From Mycolicibacter virginiensis (lineage in GTDB: Bacteria; Actinomycetota; Actinomycetes; Mycobacteriales; Mycobacteriaceae): DNA of 64,000 bases. The stretch spans positions 4,526,001-4,590,000 of the forward strand of contig NZ_CP092430.2 of assembly GCF_022374935.2 (NCBI RefSeq), in the 5' to 3' direction. Shown piece by piece: positions 20,078 through 28,147 of the stretch; positions within the stretch are counted from its first letter, which is position 1; every line of letters starts with the position of its first letter. The position numbers and the translations under genes are program-made. The notes beneath the pieces are model-generated. The model searched no databases. It was not told the DNA's origin and saw nothing but the letters and a program-made list of their open reading frames with translations.

Positions 20078-20743
20078 GTGCGCCAGGCGACCTTCAAACG
20101 CGCCCGCAGCGACGCGAACAAGCGTCAGCGGGCTGAAGCGTTGATGGAGGCCGCCCGCTCGGTGGCAATCGAGGCCGGCGTGGCATCGGTGACCCTGACC
20201 GCTGTGGCCAGCAGGGCCGGGGTGCACCACTCCGCGGTTCGGCGCTACTTCAGCTCGCACAAAGAGGTGCTGCTACGACTGGCCGCCGAAAGCTGGGAAA
20301 GCTGGTCGGACACCGTCTGCACCGCACTGCAACAGTCCGAAACGATGTCGCCGGATCGGGTGGCCGCCACCCTGGCCAGCGGATTGGCAGCCGATCCGTT
20401 GTTCTGCGACATGCTGGCCAACTTGCATCTGCACCTCGACCATGAGGTAGACGCCGAGCGGGTGATCGAGATCCGGCGAAAGATCACCGCGGCGGGGCTG
20501 ACCATGGCCGACGCCCTCCTGCAGGCACTCCCCCGACTGGGCAAGCAAGGTGCCTTCGACCTGTTGTTGGCGTCGTATTCGCTGGCAGCGCCGTTGTGGC
20601 AGGTTGCGCACCCTCCGACGAAACTGGCCGACGCTTATGCCGCCGAGCGGCAGGTACCACCGGAGTGGAACTTGGACTTCACCACTGCGTTGACCCGGCT
20701 GCTCACCGCCACCTGCGTCGGGCTGCTGGCGTCGCCCAACTGA
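20078..20743 (+). CDS. TetR family regulator, divergent from mmpS-mmpL
   Basis: 221 residues from GTG 20078. A TATCCT -10 ends 6 bp upstream, the pattern of leaderless mycobacterial mRNAs; the in-frame ATG at 20060 lies inside the operator palindrome. [35 protein letters not shown] (about residues 34-66, quoted in part) is a clear TetR DNA-binding helix pair. The ligand domain follows. In M. tuberculosis Rv0452 holds the same position beside mmpS4-mmpL4, and M. abscessus has TetR-controlled MmpS/MmpL pumps that cause drug efflux when derepressed. Confidence 0.87.
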   Translation: MRQATFKRARSDANKRQRAEALMEAARSVAIEAGVASVTLTAVASRAGVHHSAVRRYFSSHKEVLLRLAAESWESWSDTVCTALQQSETMSPDRVAATLASGLAADPLFCDMLANLHLHLDHEVDAERVIEIRRKITAAGLTMADALLQALPRLGKQGAFDLLLASYSLAAPLWQVAHPPTKLADAYAAERQVPPEWNLDFTTALTRLLTATCVGLLASPN

Positions 20744-20744
20744 C

Positions 20745-21764
20745 TCAGTCCGATTTCTCCCGGCTGGGCTGCACCCGCTTGGGCTCCCCCGGCATCTTCG
20801 GGTAATTCGGCGGGTAGGGCATGTCCCCCAGCCCCCGGGCTTCGTCGGCAGCCACCATGTCGAGCAACGGCTCGAGGGACTGCTCGAGGTCGTCGATGGT
20901 GCTCCACGGGTCACCGCGGTGGGCAATCAGGTCGGGCACCGTGCTGATGGTGTAGTCGTCCGGATCGGCGCCGGCGGCCAACTCGTCCCACGTCAACGGC
21001 GTCGAGACGGTGGCGATCGGCGTGGCCCGCACCGAATACGCCGACGCCATGGTGCGGTCGCGGGCGTTCTGGTTGAAGTCGACGAAGATCCGCGCGCCCC
21101 GCTCTTCCTTCCACCACGAGGCAGTGACTGCGTCCGGCGCGCGCCGCTCGATCTCGCGGGCCAGCGCGATACCGGCCCGGCGGACCTCGATGAAGTCCCA
21201 GTCGGACTTGATCCGCAGGTAGACGTGCAAGCCGCGGCCGCCGGAGGTCTTGACGTAGCCGACGAGCCCGAGCTCGTCGAGCAGCGGGCGCACCACCTCC
21301 AACGCGACCGCACGTGCCTGCGCGAAGCCGGTGCCCGGCTGCGGGTCCAGGTCGATGCGCAGCTCGTCGGGGTGGTCGGTGTCACCGCAGCGCACCGGCC
21401 AAGGGTGGAAGGTCACCGTGCTCATCTGCACGGCCCACAGGATGTCGGCGGGCCGGGTGACCTTGAGGACGTCGGCGGTGCGGCCGGACGGGAACGTCAC
21501 CTGGCAGGACTGCAGGCTGTCCGGACGTCCACGCGGCAGCCGCTTCTGATAGACCTCGTCGCCCTCGATGCCGTCGGGGAACCGCTGCAGGTGGCTCGGC
21601 CGGTCGGCCAGAGCGTGCAGCAGCGGCCCGCCCGCCACCGCCAGGTAGTAATCGGCCAGCGCCCGCTTGGTGCCGCCGTCACCCAGCCGGGGGAAGTACA
21701 CCTTGTCGCCGCTGGTGAAACGGACGGCGGTGCCATCGACATCTAGCTCCTCGGGCCCGGCCAT
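20745..21764 (-). CDS. LigD-type polymerase-domain protein (stand-alone primase-polymerase, Rv3730c type)
   Basis: 339 residues. The archaeo-eukaryotic primase fold of the LigD polymerase domain is seen: NHEJ-like start VRFTSGDKVYFPRLGD, catalytic acidic pair LRIDLDPQPG (about 135), TSGGRGLHVYLRI and VDFNQNARDRTMASAYSVR. Such enzymes extend or fill DNA ends, preferring ribonucleotides, in end joining or excision repair. It begins one base after the stop of ligC (TGA-G-ATG), so ligase and polymerase are made together as in M. tuberculosis Rv3731-Rv3730c. Confidence 0.9.
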   Translation of the reverse strand: MAGPEELDVDGTAVRFTSGDKVYFPRLGDGGTKRALADYYLAVAGGPLLHALADRPSHLQRFPDGIEGDEVYQKRLPRGRPDSLQSCQVTFPSGRTADVLKVTRPADILWAVQMSTVTFHPWPVRCGDTDHPDELRIDLDPQPGTGFAQARAVALEVVRPLLDELGLVGYVKTSGGRGLHVYLRIKSDWDFIEVRRAGIALAREIERRAPDAVTASWWKEERGARIFVDFNQNARDRTMASAYSVRATPIATVSTPLTWDELAAGADPDDYTISTVPDLIAHRGDPWSTIDDLEQSLEPLLDMVAADEARGLGDMPYPPNYPKMPGEPKRVQPSREKSD

Positions 21765-21765
21765 C

Positions 21766-22800
21766 TCAGGTCTCCAGTACGTCGGCGAGGTCGTAGTTCA
21801 GCGGCACCTCGAGCTGATCGAAGGTGCAGCTGGCCGGGTCCCGGTCGGGGCGCCACCGCAGCAGTTTCACGGTGTGCCGAAAGCGGTCCCCCTCCATCTG
21901 GTCGTAGGCGACCTCAGCGACCCGCTCGGGCCGGATCGGGACCCACTGCTTGTCGGCGGCAGAGTTCCATCGGCTGGCCTCGCCCTCGCGGACGTCACCG
22001 ATGCGCAGCGGCTCCAGCTCAACCTGGAGCTTGAGCCGATCAGCGTCGGTGAACGCCGACGAGCCGCCCACCATCGCCAGCTCGCCATCGGGGCGATACA
22101 GCCCCAACAGCAGAGAACCGATGCCGACGCCGCTCTTGTGGATGCGGTATCCCATCACCACGCAGTCGGCGTCCCGGTGGTGTTTGACCTTGACCATCTC
22201 GCGCTTGCCGGGCAGATACGGCCCGTCGTTCCGTTTGGCGACCACCCCATCCAGCCCAGCGCCTTCGAATGTGGTGAGCCAGCGGGTGGCCTGCTCGGGG
22301 TCCGCGGTGGCCCGGGTGATGTGACAGCTGGCGCCGCCGGTGATCAGATCGGACAGCGCCTCGCGTCGCACCCGAAACGGCTCGTCGAGCAGCGACGCCA
22401 AACCGGTGGCCAGCGCGTCGAAGGCGATGAACTGCGCCGGGGTCTGTTCGGCCAGCAGCCGCACCCGGCTCTCGGCGGGGTGAATCCGCTGGCTCAGCGA
22501 GTCCCAGTCCAGCCGGGTCCGCCCGCCGATCTGCCGCGGCACCACCACCTCGCCGTCGAGCACGCAACGCGGGGCGGTCTCGGCGCACAGAGCCTCCAGC
22601 AGCTCCGGGAAGTAACGGCTCAGCGGTTTGCCGTTGCGCGACTGCAGCAGTACCTCGTCACCGTCGCGGAACACAATGGCGCGAAAGCCGTCCCATTTGG
22701 GTTCGTAGGACCAGGAGTCGGGCGCTGCGCCGTCGCTGGGAACCTTGGCGGCCGCCTTGGCGAGCATCGGGGCTACCGGCGGGGCCACGGGTAGGTCCAT
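21766..22800 (-). CDS. ligC: ATP-dependent DNA ligase LigC
   Basis: 344 residues from ATG 22800 (MDLPVAPPVAPMLAK); ATGs at 22809 and 22812 are possible alternatives. Adenylation motif I YEPKWDGFRA puts the nucleophile lysine at about 35. Also visible are motif III (LDGEVV), motif IV (EGLDGVVAKR-like, read GAGLDGVVAKRND) and motif V (MVKVKHHRDADCVVMGY), followed by an OB-fold tail. LigC seals nicks and acts in alternative repair or end joining. It is the first gene of the ligC-polymerase pair. Confidence 0.92.
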   Translation of the reverse strand: MDLPVAPPVAPMLAKAAAKVPSDGAAPDSWSYEPKWDGFRAIVFRDGDEVLLQSRNGKPLSRYFPELLEALCAETAPRCVLDGEVVVPRQIGGRTRLDWDSLSQRIHPAESRVRLLAEQTPAQFIAFDALATGLASLLDEPFRVRREALSDLITGGASCHITRATADPEQATRWLTTFEGAGLDGVVAKRNDGPYLPGKREMVKVKHHRDADCVVMGYRIHKSGVGIGSLLLGLYRPDGELAMVGGSSAFTDADRLKLQVELEPLRIGDVREGEASRWNSAADKQWVPIRPERVAEVAYDQMEGDRFRHTVKLLRWRPDRDPASCTFDQLEVPLNYDLADVLET

Positions 22801-22825
22801 GGTGTCCATCATGGGCGGTGGAGAG

Positions 22826-23743
22826 TCAGCGGCGCAGGAACTCCACGACGTGGCGGGCGAGTTCTTCGCCGGCATCCTCCTGCAGGAAGTGCCCGGCGTC
22901 GTGGATCGTCGGGTGCGCCCGGCCGTGCGCCCCGACCATCTCGCGCTCGAAGATCGGCGCCATGGCCCCGGTGATCGGGTCGCCGTCACTGAACGCGACC
23001 AGCATCGGGGTCTGCGATGCGCACAGCGCAGCCCACGCCGCCCGGTTGGCCGGGGCCGCGGGATCCTCGGGCGTGGTCGGGATCAGCGACGGCATGGTCC
23101 GGGGACCGACGCAGTAACTGTCGTCGGGGAACGGGGCGTCGTAGCCGGCCCGCACGGCGTCGCTCATCGGCCGGCGGCATCCGGCCTGCACGAACCATCC
23201 GACGTTGATCGTCGGTGCGGTCTGGATCGCCTCCCGGAAGCGCCACCAGACCTCCGGCATCGGAATGTCCCCGGTGGGCAGACCGGTGTTGGCCACGACT
23301 ACGCCACTGAACCGGTCCGGGTTCTCCGCCAGCACCCGCAGCCCGATCAGCCCGCCCCAGTCCTGGCACACCAGCGTCACGTTCTGTAGGTCGAGGACGT
23401 CGAACGCCAGCGCACGCATCCATTCGACATGGCGCGCATAGGTGTGGTCTTGCGCGCGGGTCGGCTTGTCGGACCGGCCGAATCCGACCAGGTCCGGACA
23501 GATGACCCGATACCCCGCCTCGGCCAGGATCGGCATCATCTTGCGGTACAGATACGACCACGACGGTTCGCCGTGCAGCATCAGGATCGGGTCCCCGTCT
23601 TCGGGACCGTCTTGCACCCACGCCACCCGCAGCGTGCCGCCTGGCTCGTCCTCGTCCAGGTCGTCGAGGTCGCAGAACTGCGGCGGGTAGGGGAAATCCG
23701 GGAGTCCGGCGAACCTGTCGTCGGGCGTTCGCAGGGTCTGCAT
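22826..23743 (-). CDS. Haloalkane dehalogenase, HLD-I type alpha/beta hydrolase
   Basis: 305 residues. LMLHGEPSWSYLYRKMM holds the oxyanion and halide-site elements. CQDWGGLIGLRV holds the nucleophile Asp (about 129) with the halide-binding Trp next to it. FSDGDPITG supplies the acidic residue and DAGHFLQED the catalytic His. The order and the start LRTPDDRFAGLPDFPYPP resemble M. tuberculosis DmbC (Rv2296). It hydrolyses carbon-halogen bonds of small alkanes; the true substrate is unknown. The gene is divergent from the DUF302 gene and shares its 78-bp promoter region. Confidence 0.87.
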   Translation of the reverse strand: MQTLRTPDDRFAGLPDFPYPPQFCDLDDLDEDEPGGTLRVAWVQDGPEDGDPILMLHGEPSWSYLYRKMMPILAEAGYRVICPDLVGFGRSDKPTRAQDHTYARHVEWMRALAFDVLDLQNVTLVCQDWGGLIGLRVLAENPDRFSGVVVANTGLPTGDIPMPEVWWRFREAIQTAPTINVGWFVQAGCRRPMSDAVRAGYDAPFPDDSYCVGPRTMPSLIPTTPEDPAAPANRAAWAALCASQTPMLVAFSDGDPITGAMAPIFEREMVGAHGRAHPTIHDAGHFLQEDAGEELARHVVEFLRR

Positions 23744-23752
23744 GAGGCGACG

Positions 23753-23783
23753 ATACCGCGTCGGTATATACCCCCGGGGGTGT
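23753..23783. promoter_or_regulatory. Double palindrome with a CsoR-like operator in the dehalogenase/DUF302 divergent promoter
   Basis: ATACCG-CGT-CGGTAT (23753-23767) is followed by ATACCCCCGGGGGTGT (23768-23783), whose core ACCCCCGGGGGT is a perfect palindrome. The second matches the ATACCCCC/GGGGTAT pattern of CsoR/RcnR/FrmR-family operators. It lies just upstream of TAGACT (23788-23793), a likely -10 for the DUF302 gene. No CsoR gene is in the window, so the regulator would act in trans. Confidence 0.6.
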
Positions 23784-23821
23784 CTGATAGACTGGGCTCA
23801 TCGCGACCAAGGAGGTCTGGA

Positions 23822-24238
23822 ATGTCCGTGGCAATGAGTACCGCAGTGACCGGCGCCGATTTCGACGCAGTCACCGAGAAGACCCGAGAGATTTTGAAGG
23901 ACAACGGTTTCGGCGTACTGACCGAAATCGACATGCAGGCCACACTGAAGGCCAAGCTCGGCGAGGAGATGGAGCGCTACCTGATCCTGGGTGCCTGCAA
24001 TCCGCCGCTGGCGCACCGGGCCGTGACCGCTGAGAAGCGCATCGGGGTGCTGCTGCCCTGCAACGTCGTGGTGCGCGAAGACACCGAGCATCCGGGCACG
24101 GTGCTGGTGGAGGCCATGAATCCGCAACTGATGGCCCAGGTCATCGACAATCCGGCGTTGGCCGCGATCGCCGACGAGGTGAGCGAGAAAATCCGCACCG
24201 TCATCGATACGCTGGCGGTTGCGTTGCGCACCACCTGA
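23822..24238 (+). CDS. DUF302 domain protein
   Basis: 138 residues from ATG 23822, with a near-perfect AAGGAGGT 8 bp upstream. The fold pattern is DUF302: DFDAVTEKTREILKDNGFGV, TEIDMQATLKAKLG, YLILGACNPPLAHRA, IGVLLPCNVVVRED. The family forms small dimers of unknown function, often near metal, sulfur or redox genes. The CsoR-like operator directly upstream suggests control by copper or a reactive sulfur/aldehyde signal. The next tiny ORF starts 12 bp downstream and is likely in the same transcript. Confidence 0.88.
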   Translation: MSVAMSTAVTGADFDAVTEKTREILKDNGFGVLTEIDMQATLKAKLGEEMERYLILGACNPPLAHRAVTAEKRIGVLLPCNVVVREDTEHPGTVLVEAMNPQLMAQVIDNPALAAIADEVSEKIRTVIDTLAVALRTT

Positions 24239-24250
24239 AAGGAACCGCCG

Positions 24251-24385
24251 ATGTGCTACCCCGTGCCCTGCCGAGTCTGCGGTAAAACCACCTGGGACGG
24301 GTGCGGCGAGCACATCGCAGAGGTGAAGGCTCAGGTGCCTCCGGAGCAGTGGTGCGCCGGCCATTCAGAGACGCAACGCTCCTAG
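24251..24385 (+). CDS. Small cysteine-rich protein, possible zinc ribbon
   Basis: 44 residues from ATG 24251, with AAAGGAA upstream. MCYPVPCRVCGKTTWDGCGE holds CxxC plus a further Cys, then HI and WCAGHSE, giving a Cys/His set able to bind one zinc. Very similar micro-proteins exist in many actinobacteria, usually annotated hypothetical. It follows the DUF302 gene by 12 bp, so it shares the metal-type operator if that assignment is right. Confidence 0.7.
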   Translation: MCYPVPCRVCGKTTWDGCGEHIAEVKAQVPPEQWCAGHSETQRS

Positions 24386-24419
24386 TCCCGCCGCTGGGCA
24401 CACCGTTTATGGTGTGGGG

Positions 24420-26276
24420 ATGGCCGAGCATTTCATGCCGAACGCACACACGCTGGTGGACATGCTGCGGCTACAGGCGGACCGGTACGGGGACAAGGTT
24501 GCGTTCCAATTCGCTCCCGACGGCAACAACGTCACCGCCAGCCTGACGTATCGAGAACTCGACGCCAAGGCTCGGGCAGTTGGCGCCGACCTCCAGCGGC
24601 AGGGCGCTGCCGGACAACGGGTGCTGGCGATCTGCCGGCCGGGCCTGGACAGCATCATCAGCATTTTCGGCTGCTTTTACGCTGGGGCGATCGCGGTGCC
24701 GGTCGACACTCCACTGGCCCGCCTGAAGCTGGTCGCGCCCGACGCCCAGGCCACCTTCGCGGTGGCGACCTCCACCACCCAAACCCAGCTTCAGATGGCG
24801 GCCGCCGATGTGGCCGGCATGTCGGAGCTACGGTGGTGCGCCATCGACGAAGCCGTCGCCCCGGAAGCGTGGCAGGCGCCCGACATCGACCCGAGCACCA
24901 CGGCGATGATCCAGTACACCTCCGGTTCGACAAAGTCACCCAAGGGTGTGGTGGTGACGCACGGCAACCTCATGCACAACCTGGAATCGATCCGGCAGGC
25001 CTACCACGGCAACGAGCACGAGACGAGCGTCTACTTCCTGCCGCAGCAGCATGACATGGGACTGATCGGTGGGGTCCTGGAGATGATCTACGTCGGCTGC
25101 ACCACCGTATTGATGTCGCCGATCGTCTTCTTCCAGCGCCCGATGGCGTGGCTGGAAGCGATGTCCCGGTTCCGCGCCAACACGACCGCAGCACCCAACA
25201 GTGCCTACCGGTTGTGTGTCAAACAAAGCACTCCCGAGCAGCGTGCGGCACTGGATCTGTCGCACTGGACCACCGCCGCAAGCAGTTCCGAGCCGATCCA
25301 GGCGTCGACCATTCAGGAGTTCGCCGACGCGTTCGCTCCGGCGGGATTCCGCATCGAGGCGTTTCTCCCGTGCTACGGCCTGGCCGAGGCCACCCTGCTG
25401 GTCTCCGCAGACCCCACTCCCGGTGTCGCCGGCGTCCGCTACGTCGACAGCAAGGCACTGAGCGAGAACCGCACCGTCGACGTCGACGCCACCACCGACG
25501 CCGTCGCCGTGGTCAGCTGCGGCCCACCGGTGTACGGCCAACGGGTCGTGATCGCCGACCCGGAGACTCGCCGCCTCCTGGGACCGGACGAGGTCGGCGA
25601 GATCTGGGTGTCGGGCCCCAGCATTGGGCAGGGGTACTGGGATCGGCCGATAGAGAACGCACACAGCTTCGCCGGATTCCTGTCGGATACCGGTGAAGGT
25701 CCCTTCCTGCGGACCGGCGACATGGGATTCCTGTGCCAGGGTGAGGTATTCGTCACCGGGCGCTGGAAAGACCTCATCACCATCGGCGACAGCAACTATT
25801 TCCCGAACTACATCGAGCCGACTGTGCAGGACAGCCATCCGGCGTTGCTGCCCGACCGCGGCGCGGTCTTCGCGGTGCAACCGAAACCGAATGCCGACAG
25901 CCGCCTGGTGATCGTGCAGGAGCTGGACTATCGGCAGCAGGTCGCCGAGAGCGAATATCCCGGCATCATGGAGTCCATCCGCGCGGCGGTCAGCGAACAG
26001 CACGGTCTGGACGCCCATGACGTATTGCTGGTGCCGGCGATGCGGGTGCCCACCACCTCAAGCGGCAAGATTCAACGGGGCGAATGCCGGCGACAGTTCC
26101 TCGCCGGCGAACTCAATGCGCTGGCGCAGTGGCATGCCCCGGCGGCGCCGGCCGTACGGCACCCGGAGGCACCCGCAGGAACCGGAGCGAGCACGCTGGC
26201 CCGGATGATCGTTTCCAGCTTGGCGCAGCGCCGTCAGCAGCAACACGGAACACCGCCGAATCCCGCCAACAATTAG
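24420..26276 (+). CDS. Fatty-acyl-AMP ligase (FAAL, FadD family)
   Basis: 618 residues from ATG 24420; GTG 24414 is an alternative. The ANL signature is IQYTSGSTKSPKGVVVTHGN, then CYGLAEATLLVS and GEIWVSGPSIGQGYW, which are FAAL rather than FACL phrasing. The A10 lysine is in TTSSGKIQRGECR. The hinge reads GRWKDLITIGDSNYFPNYIE; many FAALs have GRNHYPQDIE here, so this is a divergent branch. It activates a fatty acid as an acyl-adenylate, normally for a polyketide synthase or an acyl carrier protein. No PKS or ACP is nearby. The TAG overlaps the convergent Nudix stop. Confidence 0.88.
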   Translation: MAEHFMPNAHTLVDMLRLQADRYGDKVAFQFAPDGNNVTASLTYRELDAKARAVGADLQRQGAAGQRVLAICRPGLDSIISIFGCFYAGAIAVPVDTPLARLKLVAPDAQATFAVATSTTQTQLQMAAADVAGMSELRWCAIDEAVAPEAWQAPDIDPSTTAMIQYTSGSTKSPKGVVVTHGNLMHNLESIRQAYHGNEHETSVYFLPQQHDMGLIGGVLEMIYVGCTTVLMSPIVFFQRPMAWLEAMSRFRANTTAAPNSAYRLCVKQSTPEQRAALDLSHWTTAASSSEPIQASTIQEFADAFAPAGFRIEAFLPCYGLAEATLLVSADPTPGVAGVRYVDSKALSENRTVDVDATTDAVAVVSCGPPVYGQRVVIADPETRRLLGPDEVGEIWVSGPSIGQGYWDRPIENAHSFAGFLSDTGEGPFLRTGDMGFLCQGEVFVTGRWKDLITIGDSNYFPNYIEPTVQDSHPALLPDRGAVFAVQPKPNADSRLVIVQELDYRQQVAESEYPGIMESIRAAVSEQHGLDAHDVLLVPAMRVPTTSSGKIQRGECRRQFLAGELNALAQWHAPAAPAVRHPEAPAGTGASTLARMIVSSLAQRRQQQHGTPPNPANN

Positions 26277-26746
26277 GGCTTAGCCCCTAGGAAGTCCACC
26301 AATCGGTCGAGGACGGGCCGCTGCCCGGCCAACAACTTGATTCGCGCCTGGGCCACCGAGAACCAGCCGACCCGGTCGACTTCCGGAAACTCCCGTCGTT
26401 GTCCCGACCGCGGCGGCCACTCCACTTCGAAGGTGTTGCTGCGGGCGTCGGTCACGTCGAGGTCGCCGCGCACGGCGAACACCGTGACCACCTTTCCGCC
26501 GGCCTGGCGCACCTCACCCAGATCGGCTCGCTCGCCGTGCGGCGGCGGTAGACCGAGCTCCTCGGCGAATTCACGTCGCGCTGTGTCCCACGGGTCCTCA
26601 CCCTCGGGTTGTTCGCCCTTGGGAATCGACCAGGCCCCGTCGTCCTTGCGCGCCCAGAACGGTCCACCGGGATGGGCGATCAACACCTCGACTCCGCCGT
26701 CGGCGCTCGACCGGTACACCAGCAATCCGGCGCTGCGCTTGGCCAC
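26273..26746 (-). CDS. Nudix hydrolase
   Basis: 157 residues. Nudix box G-x5-E-x7-REFAEELG is seen as GEQPEGEDPWDTARREFAEE, preceded by KDDGAWSIPKG. It hydrolyses a nucleoside diphosphate linked to another group; the substrate is unknown, though the short form starting SAGLLVYR resembles diadenosine-polyphosphate or NTP-pool types. It sits three bases downstream of the WS/DGAT gene on the same strand. It could be involved in sanitising nucleotide pools. Confidence 0.88.
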   Translation of the reverse strand: MAKRSAGLLVYRSSADGGVEVLIAHPGGPFWARKDDGAWSIPKGEQPEGEDPWDTARREFAEELGLPPPHGERADLGEVRQAGGKVVTVFAVRGDLDVTDARSNTFEVEWPPRSGQRREFPEVDRVGWFSVAQARIKLLAGQRPVLDRLVDFLGAKP

Positions 26747-26749
26747 GCC

Positions 26750-28108
26750 TCACACCCCCACGGCGTGTTCCAGGTCTTCCAGCGCGGTGTTCAAGTGCCC
26801 GAGCAGGCGCTGTAGGTGCGGAATCGAGCGACGACAGCCGACCAGCCCGAAATCGAGGTTTCCGGCGTTGCTGACGACGGTCATGTTCAGGGCCTGCCCG
26901 TCCAGCGCGATCGACATCGGATAGTTGCCGTCCAGACGGGCGCCATGCCAGTACAGCGGCTCGGCCGGGCCGGGCACGTTGGAGATGACGATGTTGAACG
27001 GTGGCTTGGCCGCCGAGACGAATCCGGGGATGGCCGCCAAGGCCAGCGGCGCCATGTTGGCCGCCGACAACGCCAGCGCCTGGGTGCGCGGCAGCTCGCT
27101 GAAGACCTTCTTGTTGCGGCACATCGACTCGCTGATGGTCTCCAACCGCTGCGCCGGGTCTTCGACGTCGGTGGCCAGGTTGCACAAGATGGTGCCGACC
27201 ATGTTGCCGCCGGAGTCGGCTTCGGCTTCGGTGCGAAGGCTCACCGGGACCATTGCCACCAGCGGATGGTCCGGCAGGGCGTTGCGCTCATCGAGGTAGC
27301 CACGCAGCGCGCCGGCGCACATCGCCAGCACCACGTCGTTGAGGGTGACGCCGGCCGCCCGTTTGACCGCGATCACCCGCTCCACCGGCCAGGACTGCGC
27401 CGCACACCGGCGGGCGCCGCCGATCTTGACGTTGAGCATGGTGCGCGGCGCTTCGAACGGCAGGGTCAGCTGTTGCTCCAGCAGTGCGGCACGCGCCAGC
27501 TTCACCGTCGACGGTCCCAGGGCGGCAACGCCTTTGACCATCGAGGTCAATTCGCTCAACGGTGACGGAGAATCCGGGCGCGGCCGCGACTGGGGCCGCA
27601 CCGACCACGGCGTGCGCAGTTCCGACTCCCGCGGGTCGGTCGAGAGCGTGTGGCGCATCAACCGCAGCAGCGAGACACCGTCGATCAGCGAGTGGTGAAT
27701 CTTGACGTAGACGGCGAACCGGCCGTCGGCCAGCCCCTCCACCACGTGGGCTTCCCACAACGGGCGGTGCCGGTCAAGCAGGCTGCCGTGCAGCCGAGAG
27801 GTCAGCTCCAACAGATCGCGCACTCGCCCGGGCACCGGCAGCGCCGAGCGCCGCACGTGGTACTCGAGGTCGACATCGTCGTCGAAGGCCCAGCGCAGAC
27901 TCGAGATGCCACCGAACAGCGACGCCGGACGCTTTCGGAATGCGGGCTGCAGATCACGGGCGCCCAGCAGGCCCCGGTAGATCTCGCCGACGAATTCCGG
28001 TCCGGAGCCCTCCGGCGGTTCCAACAACATCAGCCCGCCGACGTGCATGGGGTGCTCACGCGTTTCGGTCAGCAGAAAGACCGAGTCGAGCGGTGACATC
28101 AGCTGCAT
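26750..28108 (-). CDS. Wax ester synthase/diacylglycerol acyltransferase (WS/DGAT)
   Basis: 452 residues from ATG 28108 (MQLMSPLDSVFLL), the common N-terminus of the family; a TTG at 28129 would add seven residues. Catalytic motif HHSLIDG (about 135) and PLDSVFLLTETREHPMHVGG are diagnostic. Later blocks are NVKIGGARR, GVTLNDVVLAMCAGALRGYL and FNIVISNVPGP. It joins acyl-CoA to diacylglycerol or fatty alcohols to build storage triacylglycerol or wax. The adjacent IS607-type element ends within about 40 bp upstream of the start, so the promoter may lie in or have been altered by that element. Confidence 0.88.
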   Translation of the reverse strand: MQLMSPLDSVFLLTETREHPMHVGGLMLLEPPEGSGPEFVGEIYRGLLGARDLQPAFRKRPASLFGGISSLRWAFDDDVDLEYHVRRSALPVPGRVRDLLELTSRLHGSLLDRHRPLWEAHVVEGLADGRFAVYVKIHHSLIDGVSLLRLMRHTLSTDPRESELRTPWSVRPQSRPRPDSPSPLSELTSMVKGVAALGPSTVKLARAALLEQQLTLPFEAPRTMLNVKIGGARRCAAQSWPVERVIAVKRAAGVTLNDVVLAMCAGALRGYLDERNALPDHPLVAMVPVSLRTEAEADSGGNMVGTILCNLATDVEDPAQRLETISESMCRNKKVFSELPRTQALALSAANMAPLALAAIPGFVSAAKPPFNIVISNVPGPAEPLYWHGARLDGNYPMSIALDGQALNMTVVSNAGNLDFGLVGCRRSIPHLQRLLGHLNTALEDLEHAVGV

Positions 28109-28147
28109 CAATCCATTAGACCGTTCCAAGTGAGTGATCGTTAGTGA

